From an uncultured Clostridia bacterium (lineage in GTDB: Bacteria; Bacillota; Clostridia; Christensenellales; Borkfalkiaceae), in the NCBI GenBank assembly GCA_947629725.1, contig CANREU010000016.1:1-16949 (forward strand): 16,949 nucleotides of DNA, read 5' to 3'. The position numbers were made by a program, and so were the translations under genes. The notes beneath the pieces were generated by a model. That model was given only the letters and a program-made list of their open reading frames with translations, made no database searches and was not told where the DNA came from. Shown here in pieces: positions 7,929 through 13,836 of this stretch. Positions within the stretch are counted from its first letter, which is position 1; each line of letters begins with the position of its first letter.

Positions 7929-9614
7929 TCAGATCCAAAGCACGTTGGTGAGAATAAACTTCTTTTCCGCGAGGAACACCACGGAGACCGCCCCCTCATA
8001 CTCCCGCATGGGGATGCCTGTCTCCGTCTTGAAATCGTTCGCGTCGAGCACGAAGCTCTTCCACTTGCCGCCCCCCTCGATCTGCACCGTCGCCGAATAG
8101 CCGATGTTCTCCCCCTCGTCCTTATAGAAGAGCACTTTGAGGGAGACGTCCTCGGGCGCATAGGCGTCGAAGTGGAAGGAGGCGCCTTCGGGGGGTTCGT
8201 AGCCGGGCTCGCCCACGCGGTAGGAGACGAGCCCCGAATCGGCGGTGACCCCCTTGATCCCGCCGTAGCCCGCCTCGACGCGGACGGCGGAGCTCGAGCC
8301 GCTCACGAAGCAGTCCGCCATGGAGGCGGCGCGCCCGCGGAAGCCAGCAAAACCGTTGAGCCCGTCCTCGCGGGAATAGATCACGCGGCTCTTCAGCCTG
8401 CTGTTCGCATAGTGTTTCCTGATCTGGATCTCCTGGATCTTGGAGGTGACGGAAAATCCGTTGGAATAGTGCACGAAGGTGTAGGCGAGGGCGCGGTCGG
8501 TGCCGTGGTAGACGCTCAACGGGATGGTCCCCGTGTTCTCTTTGAGGTTCTCGACCGAGCCGAGGACGCGCGTCCAGTCCCTCGTCTTGCCCGAGGTGGC
8601 GCGCTCGGTGTAGAAGACGCCGTACTCCGTGATCTCGCCGTTGGGATCGTATTCCCCCCGCACGACGAGGTTGCCGTTTTCGTCCTCGTCCGCCGCAATG
8701 GAGGCAGGCTTGCAGACGAACACGGAGCGCTCCTTCAAATATTTATCGAAGAAGAGGTCGATGTCGACGAGAGAGTGGGAGCCGATGAGCCCGTTCCCGT
8801 GCGCCGAGAAGAGGATCGCCTTCTCCACGGCAGGGTTGATCTGGCGGAAGGTATCGTAGACGCGGTCGTAGTCGTACTTTTTATCGTTGACGGCGGAGAT
8901 GAGGAGGACGGGACACTTCACGTGGGGCGCGTAGCTCTGCGAGTCGATCCCCGCGATGAAGCGGTGCCTCTCCTCGTCGAACACCCGCTGCTGCCCGTCT
9001 GAAAACTTATCCATGCCGCGGTAGGCGAGCCAGCCCGCCGCGCAGACGCTCACCATGCAGTCGATGGGCGCGTAGGGCGCGATCTTGAAGAGCACCTCTC
9101 CGCCCGTGCGGAGCCCTATGGCGCCGATCTTCGTCACCCCGCGGCGCTCCTTCAGATAGCGCGCCGCATACCGCGCTACGGCGGCCCATTCATACCAGCT
9201 CGTCTCTTTGGCGCTGGGTTCGGCATAGAGCATCTTTCTGCCCGCGCGGAGGTAGTTCGCATAGTCGATCTCCGCGGGATACACGGTGTGCTTGCGCATC
9301 TCCCCTTCCCCGCAGTAGTCCGCGCAGAGCACGGCGTAGCCCTGTGCGACAAAGCGCTCCACGAACGCCTCGTCGAAGGGAAGGCCCGCCTCGAAGAGGA
9401 CCATGATCGCGGGGAACTTCTCCGCGCCCTTCGGGGTCGTGTACGTGGCGCAGATGCGCACCCGCTCCCCCGAATCCGTTTTTCTGCCCGAGAACGCCAC
9501 CTCGCGGATGACGGCGTTTTCCGTCTCCCGTTCGGAGACGACCGCCTCTTCGAGGGGAAGATCCGTATCGAAATCCTTCCAAAGCGTGACGGGCGTCAAA
9601 ATCGTGTTTACCAT
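7929..9614 (-). CDS. Alpha/beta-hydrolase-like protein with Arg at the nucleophile position and a C-terminal beta-rich domain
   Basis: The 561-residue protein has an alpha/beta-hydrolase domain (about 35-295) resembling dienelactone hydrolase or acetyl-xylan esterase families. Visible are a strand-loop FPAIMVLFEAG, then GYAVLCADYCGEGE, the nucleophile elbow IGAIGLRTGG (163-172), a strand with acid-loop ISAVNDKK (Asp244), and candidate histidines at 272 (SAHGNG) and 280. In GxSxG terms the elbow reads G167-L-R169-T-G171, so Arg replaces the nucleophile. Residues about 300-561 look all-beta: a possible Ig-like segment and a last domain that resembles a carbohydrate-binding jelly roll. There is no signal peptide. 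The ATG at 9614 has GGAGTGAG upstream and is the first gene of the directon, reading from a good promoter at 9693-9721. It may be an inactive binding or scaffold protein, or use another nucleophile. Confidence 0.75.
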   Translation of the reverse strand: MVNTILTPVTLWKDFDTDLPLEEAVVSERETENAVIREVAFSGRKTDSGERVRICATYTTPKGAEKFPAIMVLFEAGLPFDEAFVERFVAQGYAVLCADYCGEGEMRKHTVYPAEIDYANYLRAGRKMLYAEPSAKETSWYEWAAVARYAARYLKERRGVTKIGAIGLRTGGEVLFKIAPYAPIDCMVSVCAAGWLAYRGMDKFSDGQQRVFDEERHRFIAGIDSQSYAPHVKCPVLLISAVNDKKYDYDRVYDTFRQINPAVEKAILFSAHGNGLIGSHSLVDIDLFFDKYLKERSVFVCKPASIAADEDENGNLVVRGEYDPNGEITEYGVFYTERATSGKTRDWTRVLGSVENLKENTGTIPLSVYHGTDRALAYTFVHYSNGFSVTSKIQEIQIRKHYANSRLKSRVIYSREDGLNGFAGFRGRAASMADCFVSGSSSAVRVEAGYGGIKGVTADSGLVSYRVGEPGYEPPEGASFHFDAYAPEDVSLKVLFYKDEGENIGYSATVQIEGGGKWKSFVLDANDFKTETGIPMREYEGAVSVVFLAEKKFILTNVLWI

Positions 9615-9646
9615 GCCATCTCACTCCGTTCCTTGCCGATTTTCGA

Positions 9647-9680
9647 CCGACGGCCCGAAAAGACTTGCTTTTTCCGTCGG
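9647..9680 (-). other. Possible 5'-UTR hairpin of the hydrolase-like gene
   Basis: CCGACGG (9647-9653) and CCGTCGG (9674-9680) form a perfect 7-bp inverted repeat with a 20-base loop. It lies between the predicted minus-strand start of transcription (near 9686) and the ribosome binding site of the gene starting at 9614. It could be an RNA stem or an operator. There is no T-run, so it is not a simple terminator. Confidence 0.35.
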
Positions 9681-9692
9681 CCGTGCTATACT
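9665..9692 (+). promoter_or_regulatory. Promoter for the DnaD-like primosome gene (extended -10)
   Basis: The -35 is TTGCTT (9665-9670), followed by a 16-base spacer and the -10 TATACT (9687-9692). TG sits one base before the -10, so it also fits the extended -10 pattern. It predicts a start near 9699, about 32 bases before the ribosome binding site at 9731. It is back-to-back with the minus-strand promoter. Confidence 0.7.
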
Positions 9693-9721
9693 ATTATACA
9701 ACGTGCAAACGAAAAAAGCAA
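9693..9721 (-). promoter_or_regulatory. Promoter for the minus-strand directon starting with the hydrolase-like gene
   Basis: On the minus strand the -35 is TTGCTT (9721-9716), followed by exactly 17 bases and a perfect -10 TATAAT (9698-9693). This predicts a start near 9686. The sequence around each -35 is the same (CTTGCTTTTT at 9664-9673, inverted at 9713-9722), so the two divergent promoters form a near-mirror pair. Confidence 0.75.
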
Positions 9722-9740
9722 GCGTTCCTCGGAGGAAAGA

Positions 9741-11468
9741 ATGTCTTTCAGCACCTTTTCCAAAGAATTTACTTCCGCTGCCTTCACGAGCGTGGAGAAC
9801 CCCTTCATCACGAAGTACCTCCCCCACGCCGACGGCGACGCGGTGCGCGCCTACCTCTACGGGCTCTATCTCTGCCAATGCAGCGGGGAGTTCGATGCGG
9901 CGAGCGCGGCAAAACTCCTCGGTCTCTCTCTCGACCGTCTCAAGGAGATCTTCTCCTTTTGGGAAGAGTGCGACCTCGTGCACGTCCTCTCCCGCGATCC
10001 CCTCTATGTGGAATACCTCCCCGTAAGTTCCGCCGTGGGAAAACCCAAGCCCATCCGCCCCGAAAAATACGCCGAATTCAACCGCGAGCTCTACAAACAG
10101 CTCCAAAAGGCAGGGAGAGACCTCCGCCCCTACGAGATGCAGCGCGTCCTCGAATTCCTCGAAAACAACCAGATGGAGCCGCAGGCGTTTCTCCTCGTCT
10201 CCGAATACTGCGTGAAAAAGGACGGCGAAAAACTCACGGCGAACCACATCCTCAACAAGGCGGCAAAGCTCTGCCGCGAGCAGAAATTCACCTACGAACA
10301 GGTGGAAAAGGAGCTCGCCGACTTCAACTCGCACGAGCGGGAGATCGGGAAAATTTTCACCCTGCTCGGCGTCTACCGCAAGCCGCAGGAGGCCGATTAC
10401 GACCTCTTCGCCAAGTGGGCGGGCGCGGGCATGGAGACGGGCGCAGTCTACGCCTGCGCGGAGGCCATAAAGCACGGCTCCCTCTCCACGCTCGACTCCC
10501 TCGTCGGGGAGCTCCGAAAGCGGGAGATCTTCACCGAGGCGGATGCGCGCGAATACCTCGCGCGGCGGGAGGAGCGCACCTCCGTCGTGTATAAAGTCGC
10601 CAAGCGCTTGGGCGTAAAGGTGCAAAATCCCCGCCCCTACAGCGAGGATTACGCGGAAAAATGGCTCGAACGCGGCTACGACGCCGAGAGCCTCACCCTT
10701 CTCGCGGGGCTCGCCCTCAAGCTTGGCTACGGGTTCCCCGAACTCGACGCCCTCATCGACCGCCTCTATGCGGAGGGGATCGTCGACGAAGGCGGCGTGC
10801 GTGCCTACTGCGCGGAGCAGGACGGCGACCTTCGGCTTTTGCAGAAGATCCAATCGCACTGCGGCGTTCTCCGCAAGACGCAGTCCGCCCTCGACATGAT
10901 CGCCGCATGGAAGAGCTGGAACTTCTCCGAGGCGATGATCCTCGAGGCGGCGAAGCGCAGCGCGAACGCGGCGGCGGCCCTCCCCTATATGAACAAACTT
11001 CTCTCCGAATGGAAGAGGGCGGGCGCCTATACCCCCGAAGAGATCCCCGAACGGAGCGCCCCCGCGGAGAACAAATACCGCAGCGAGGCGGCGATCGCCG
11101 CCGATGAGCGGAGCGAGCGGGAACGTTACTACGCCGCCCTCCGCGACCGCGCCGCGGCAAAGGCGGAGCGCGCGAACAGGGAGGCGCAAAAGGACGAGGC
11201 ATACAGGGCGGCGGAGAGCGCCGTGCGGAAGGGCGAGATCGAGCTCGCGAAGGCGGAAGTGTTCTCCCCCGCGGCGCGCGGAAAGATCGAAGAAAAACTT
11301 GCCGAGGCCCGCAGGGCGCGGACGGAAGCGCTCGCGCGGCTCCGCCTCACCGAGGAGGACCTCCTCCCCCGCTACGCCTGCGCAAAGTGCTCGGATACGG
11401 GATTTTTGCCCGACGGCAGGATGTGTGATTGCTATCCAAGCGGACTACATAAAAGATTGAAAATTTGA
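9741..11468 (+). CDS. DnaD-like primosome protein fused to a DnaI/DnaC-type zinc-ribbon N-terminal domain, lacking the AAA+ ATPase
   Basis: The 575-residue protein is probably a helicase-loading factor. Residues about 15-95 look like the winged-helix DDBH1 domain of DnaD/DnaB. Then come up to four DnaD-like (DDBH2) helical units, each ending in a related helix: about 130-192, 219-272, 303-357 and 382-435. The last has the family's Y-x7-W-x3-G pattern (YMNKLLSEWKRAG). A charged coiled coil (about 455-540) leads to a four-cysteine zinc ribbon (C547, C550, C562, C564; core CAKCSDTGFLPDGRMCDC). Together these resemble the start of clostridial DnaC/DnaI loaders, which continue into an AAA+ ATPase; here the gene stops 11 residues later. 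The ATG at 9741 has GGAGGAAAGA upstream; the frame is open further upstream but without such a site. Codon use changes near the 3' end (see findings). The repeat count and the fusion are read by eye. Confidence 0.75.
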   Translation: MSFSTFSKEFTSAAFTSVENPFITKYLPHADGDAVRAYLYGLYLCQCSGEFDAASAAKLLGLSLDRLKEIFSFWEECDLVHVLSRDPLYVEYLPVSSAVGKPKPIRPEKYAEFNRELYKQLQKAGRDLRPYEMQRVLEFLENNQMEPQAFLLVSEYCVKKDGEKLTANHILNKAAKLCREQKFTYEQVEKELADFNSHEREIGKIFTLLGVYRKPQEADYDLFAKWAGAGMETGAVYACAEAIKHGSLSTLDSLVGELRKREIFTEADAREYLARREERTSVVYKVAKRLGVKVQNPRPYSEDYAEKWLERGYDAESLTLLAGLALKLGYGFPELDALIDRLYAEGIVDEGGVRAYCAEQDGDLRLLQKIQSHCGVLRKTQSALDMIAAWKSWNFSEAMILEAAKRSANAAAALPYMNKLLSEWKRAGAYTPEEIPERSAPAENKYRSEAAIAADERSERERYYAALRDRAAAKAERANREAQKDEAYRAAESAVRKGEIELAKAEVFSPAARGKIEEKLAEARRARTEALARLRLTEEDLLPRYACAKCSDTGFLPDGRMCDCYPSGLHKRLKI

Positions 11469-11483
11469 CAAAATTACGTTTTA

Positions 11484-11523
11484 TTGCGTGTTTATGTCTG
11501 ACATAGTACTTCGCAAACATAAA
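11484..11523. repeat. Overlapping inverted repeats in the AT-rich gap before the terminator
   Basis: TATGTC-T-GACATA (11493-11505) is a perfect palindrome around one base. TTGCG (11484-11488) pairs with CGCAA (11512-11516), and TTTATGT (11491-11497) pairs with ACATAAA (11517-11523). These alternatives overlap. They may form an operator or an RNA fold, or reflect an AT-rich spacer. There is no clear promoter here: TTGACA at 11465 has no -10 at a fitting distance. Confidence 0.35.
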
Positions 11524-11526
11524 AAT

Positions 11527-11560
11527 ATCGGCTTGAATTTCCCTTCAAGCCGATTTTTTT
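11527..11560. terminator. Bidirectional intrinsic terminator
   Basis: An 11-bp perfect stem, ATCGGCTTGAA (11527-11537) and TTCAAGCCGAT (11544-11554), has a six-base loop and is followed by six T on the plus strand. It follows the primosome gene. On the minus strand the same stem follows the PRC-barrel gene, whose TAA stop overlaps the tract, and runs into ATATTTTT, so it should work in both directions. Confidence 0.92.
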
Positions 11561-11891
11561 ATTCGTATTCCCCGTAGTCCCTTCTATCCGCCCGCGGGGG
11601 CGGGACGGGCTCGGGAGGCGGAGGATCCCACTTCCCGCGCGCTTTCTTTTCGGGCTTTAATGCGGAGCGGATCTCGACGAGCACGACGTCCACGCCGATC
11701 TTTGTAACGTTTTTGAGTTCGATGAAGAGGTCCGCCTTCCCCCACCGCAGTCCCTTCCCTCCGGGGACGACGATGCCGAGCAGCCGCCCCTCGGGATAGG
11801 AGAACACGACGTCGCACACCTTCCCGAGCCGCTTGCCGTCGCAGAGATTCACCGCTTCCTTCTTTTTCAGTTCCTGAAAACTCGTGTCCAC
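11559..11891 (-). CDS. YlmC/YmxH-family PRC-barrel sporulation-associated protein
   Basis: The 110-residue protein begins with a PRC-barrel fold (about 1-75), with the family opening KKKEAVNLCDGKRLGKVCDVVF and further strands LLGIVVPGGKG and VDVVLVEI. YlmC/YmxH genes in endospore formers often lie next to sigE or sigG; here it follows the sigG-like gene by 39 bp, which supports the call. The C-terminal 35 residues form an unusual charged and proline-rich tail (around PPPPEPVPPP), longer than the compact members of the family. The start is a GTG at 11891 with no clear Shine-Dalgarno sequence. No earlier in-frame start exists in the short gap, and later candidates would cut into the barrel. Its biochemical function is unknown; RNA- or membrane-associated roles are known for PRC-barrels, but nothing here selects one. 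Confidence 0.8.
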   Translation of the reverse strand: MDTSFQELKKKEAVNLCDGKRLGKVCDVVFSYPEGRLLGIVVPGGKGLRWGKADLFIELKNVTKIGVDVVLVEIRSALKPEKKARGKWDPPPPEPVPPPRADRRDYGEYE

Positions 11892-11930
11892 GCTTTCATT
11901 GTATGCGCGGGCGGAAAAAAGATTGCTATT

Positions 11931-12701
11931 TTACGAGATCTCTTTCCGGATGCTGCCGAGCGCGTTCTTCTCGAGGCGGGAGACCTGCGCCTGCGAGATG
12001 CCGACCTCCGCCGAGATCTCCGTCTGCGTCTTGCCCTCGTAGTAGCGGAGCTGCAAGATCTTGCGTTCCCGCTCGGTGAGCCGCTCCATCGCCTCGCGGA
12101 GGGCGACCTTCTCCGCCCAATTCTCCTCGCTCTGCTTCTCGTCGTAGATCTGGTCCATGAGTTCGAGGGCGTCCCCCGACTTGTTGTAGACGGGCTCGTA
12201 GAGGGAGATGGGGTCGGAGATCGCGTCGAGCGCGTACACCACTTCCCTCTCTTTCACCTGCATCTCCTCGGCGATCCGGCCGATCGTCGCCTCCTCGTCC
12301 CTCTCCTCGAGCCCCTCCCGCACTTTGAGGATGCGGTAGGCGGTGTCGCGGATGGAGCGGGAGACCCGCAAACTGTTCCCGTCGCGGAGGTACCGCTTGA
12401 TCTCGCCGAGGATCATGGGGACGGCGTAGGTCGAAAACTTCACGTTGAATTTGAGATCGAAGTTGTCGATCGCCTTGATGAGCCCCACGCAGCCCGCCTG
12501 AAACACGTCGTCCGCACCCGCATTCTTCGCCCAAAAGCGCTTCACGAGGGAGAGAACGAGGCGCATATTGCCGATGATGAACTTCTCCCGCGCGGCCATA
12601 TCCCCCGCCTTGAGGGCGCGCATCAGCTCGTCGTTTTCCTTCGCCGTAAGTTTGGGAAGCCCCGCAGTGTCCACGCCGCAGATCGTCACTTTGCTCAACA
12701 T
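11931..12701 (-). CDS. sigG: RNA polymerase sigma factor SigG (forespore)
   Basis: SigG directs late forespore transcription during endospore formation. The 256-residue protein is close to B. subtilis SigG in length and recognisable sequence. It opens with VTICGVDTAGLPKL, very like the SigG-specific N terminus VEICGVDTSKLP. Region 2 contains NMRLVLSLVKRF, the DDVFQAGCVGLIKAIDNFD segment, and the KFSTYAVPMILGEIKRYLRD stretch before the NSLRVSRSIRD motif of region 3. Region 4.2 near the C terminus is the helix-turn-helix TQTEISAEVGISQAQVSRLEK. Strong AGGAGGTG lies five bases before ATG at 12701. It is the best sign in the window that the host belongs to a spore-forming lineage. SigF is the closest alternative, but the N terminus argues for SigG. 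The gene is followed by the YlmC-like gene, with which it is probably cotranscribed. Confidence 0.93.
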   Translation of the reverse strand: MLSKVTICGVDTAGLPKLTAKENDELMRALKAGDMAAREKFIIGNMRLVLSLVKRFWAKNAGADDVFQAGCVGLIKAIDNFDLKFNVKFSTYAVPMILGEIKRYLRDGNSLRVSRSIRDTAYRILKVREGLEERDEEATIGRIAEEMQVKEREVVYALDAISDPISLYEPVYNKSGDALELMDQIYDEKQSEENWAEKVALREAMERLTERERKILQLRYYEGKTQTEISAEVGISQAQVSRLEKNALGSIRKEIS

Positions 12702-12779
12702 AAACCCACCTCCTATGTACGCACGAGTGAGTTTGCGCGGTCTCCCCTTTTTTATGTATGCGGCGGCAAAGCGGACCCT

Positions 12780-12808
12780 ATCTTAACACCTTTTCTCCCG
12801 TTTTGCAA
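12780..12808 (-). promoter_or_regulatory. Weak candidate promoter upstream of sigG
   Basis: On the minus strand TTGCAA (12808-12803) is followed by 17 bases and TAAGAT (12785-12780). Both boxes match the housekeeping consensus at four of six positions. SigG genes are usually read by SigF and SigG; I searched by eye for GHATR-type -35 boxes with fitting -10s, and found GAATA and GCATA motifs but no matching -10. The call is tentative. Confidence 0.3.
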
Positions 12809-12857
12809 GCCTTTTTTTGTATATTCTTTTCATTGTTTTTAGTTATGGAAAAAATTC

Positions 12858-12913
12858 TTATAGTGAACTTTTTTGCCTCAATCCCTTGACAAATCAAAAA
12901 GATTACACTATAA
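12858..12913. promoter_or_regulatory. Inverted repeat spanning the AraC-family promoter (candidate operator)
   Basis: TTATAGTG (12858-12865) and CACTATAA (12906-12913) form a perfect 8-bp inverted repeat. The right copy overlaps the -10 box and the left one lies just upstream of the -35, with 40 bases between. This arrangement would suit autoregulation through two half-sites, but AT-rich repeats of this length can arise by chance. Confidence 0.35.
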
Positions 12914-12914
12914 T
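12886..12914 (+). promoter_or_regulatory. Consensus sigma-A promoter for the AraC-family gene
   Basis: The -35 TTGACA (12886-12891) and -10 TATAAT (12909-12914) are both perfect, with the ideal 17-base spacer. The predicted start is near 12921, about 16 bases before the start codon, so the leader is very short. Confidence 0.9.
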
Positions 12915-12936
12915 TAAGGCGAATGGAGGATCGAAG

Positions 12937-13806
12937 ATGGAAGAGCGGAACGAATATACGGATAAAGTGTGTAAATATACAGACCACAGCAGCTACCCCG
13001 AGGACGAGGTAGGCTTCAAGTGGCTCAATTACAGCTATCCTTTCGAGCACAGTCACGACCATTGGAACGTCATGCTCGTGACGAACGGCGCGCTTCTCAA
13101 TAAGATCAACGGGACGACCTTCCGCATGTCGGTGGGCGAAGTTTACGTCGTCCGCCCGGGCGACCGCCACTGCACCGTCACCATCGAGGGCGAGCCCTGC
13201 CAATCTCTCAACATCCTCATCCGCGCCGACTATGCGGAGAAGTTCTTCCTCGGGTTCCGCGAGGACGGTTCCCTCCTGAAAGAGATTCTCTCCCGCGAAG
13301 ATCCCCTCTTCTTCCTCCTCTCGGAGACGGGGCTCAAAAAGACGGTGAACTGCGCCCTCACCTTGAGTTCGCAGAAGATCGCCCACGAGGACAAGATCTT
13401 CCAGCTCAAACTCCTCCTCCACCAGATCCTCGGCGGCATGATCGAGCAGTTCTACCCCGTCACCCAAAATATGCCCGAATGGCTCACCGATTTCCTCGGC
13501 GTCCTCAACGACCCCTACCTCAAGACCACCGACGTGAAGGAGCTCGCGGCGCTCACGCCGTATAGCTACTCCCGCCTCGCCCCCCTCTTCAAGAGCCTCA
13601 CGGGGCGGACGATCATCGAATACGTCACGCGGACGAAGATGGACTGCGCCAAAGAATTTTTGCGGGGCTCGGATATGCAGATCCTCGAGATCTCCGCGCT
13701 CCTCGGCTACGAGAGCCTCAGCCACTTCATCCGCACCTTCAAAAAGGAATGCGGGCTCACCCCGAGCGAATACCGCAAGGAACACCGCACCAAATTCAAT
13801 CTCTGA
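12937..13806 (+). CDS. AraC-family transcriptional regulator with N-terminal cupin domain
   Basis: The 289-residue cytoplasmic protein has a cupin-like sensor domain (about 25-105) with the histidine-rich EHSHDHWNVMLVTNG and the VRPGDRHCTV strand. A helical linker follows, then the double helix-turn-helix DNA-binding domain (about 183-283). The latter shows LAALTPYSYSRLAPLFKSLTG and, near the C terminus, the family signature around LGYESLSHFIRTFKKECGLTPSEYRKEH. Such regulators usually sense a sugar or similar small molecule, but no catabolic or transport gene is adjacent: the neighbours are sigG and tsaD, so its target is unknown. The frame is open back to 12817, but that would include the promoter. 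ATG at 12937 is preceded by GGAGG at a fitting distance. It is one of two plus-strand genes in the window. Confidence 0.93.
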   Translation: MEERNEYTDKVCKYTDHSSYPEDEVGFKWLNYSYPFEHSHDHWNVMLVTNGALLNKINGTTFRMSVGEVYVVRPGDRHCTVTIEGEPCQSLNILIRADYAEKFFLGFREDGSLLKEILSREDPLFFLLSETGLKKTVNCALTLSSQKIAHEDKIFQLKLLLHQILGGMIEQFYPVTQNMPEWLTDFLGVLNDPYLKTTDVKELAALTPYSYSRLAPLFKSLTGRTIIEYVTRTKMDCAKEFLRGSDMQILEISALLGYESLSHFIRTFKKECGLTPSEYRKEHRTKFNL

Positions 13807-13836
13807 AAAGATCCTCCCGTTCGGGAGGATCTTTTT
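13807..13836. terminator. Bidirectional intrinsic terminator
   Basis: The 12-bp stem AAAGATCCTCCC (13807-13818) and GGGAGGATCTTT (13823-13834) has the stable-type loop GTTC and a T tract on the plus strand. It begins immediately after the AraC-family stop codon and overlaps the tsaD stop (13835-13837) on the other strand, where the stem ends in TTTT, so both convergent genes share it. Confidence 0.93.

Noticed and set aside
7431..9002. Plus-strand frame of 523 codons opposite lepB and the hydrolase-like gene.
   Set aside because: Same shadow effect; composition is rich in Arg, Val and Asp, and there is no fitting ribosome binding site.
9621..11189. Minus-strand frame of 522 codons opposite the DnaD-like gene.
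   Set aside because: The plus-strand product has DnaD and zinc-ribbon features, a promoter, a ribosome binding site and a terminator; the minus frame has none.
11465..11470. Perfect TTGACA overlapping the stop of the primosome gene as a promoter -35.
   Set aside because: No acceptable -10 lies 15 to 19 bases downstream, and a terminator follows with no gene to drive.
12817..12936. Upstream extension of the AraC-family gene by 40 residues.
   Set aside because: It would include the TTGACA/TATAAT promoter; the ATG at 12937 has its own GGAGG site.
12778..13785. Minus-strand frame of 335 codons opposite the AraC-family gene.
   Set aside because: The plus-strand gene has a consensus promoter and a clear AraC domain; the minus frame runs into the AT-rich promoter region.
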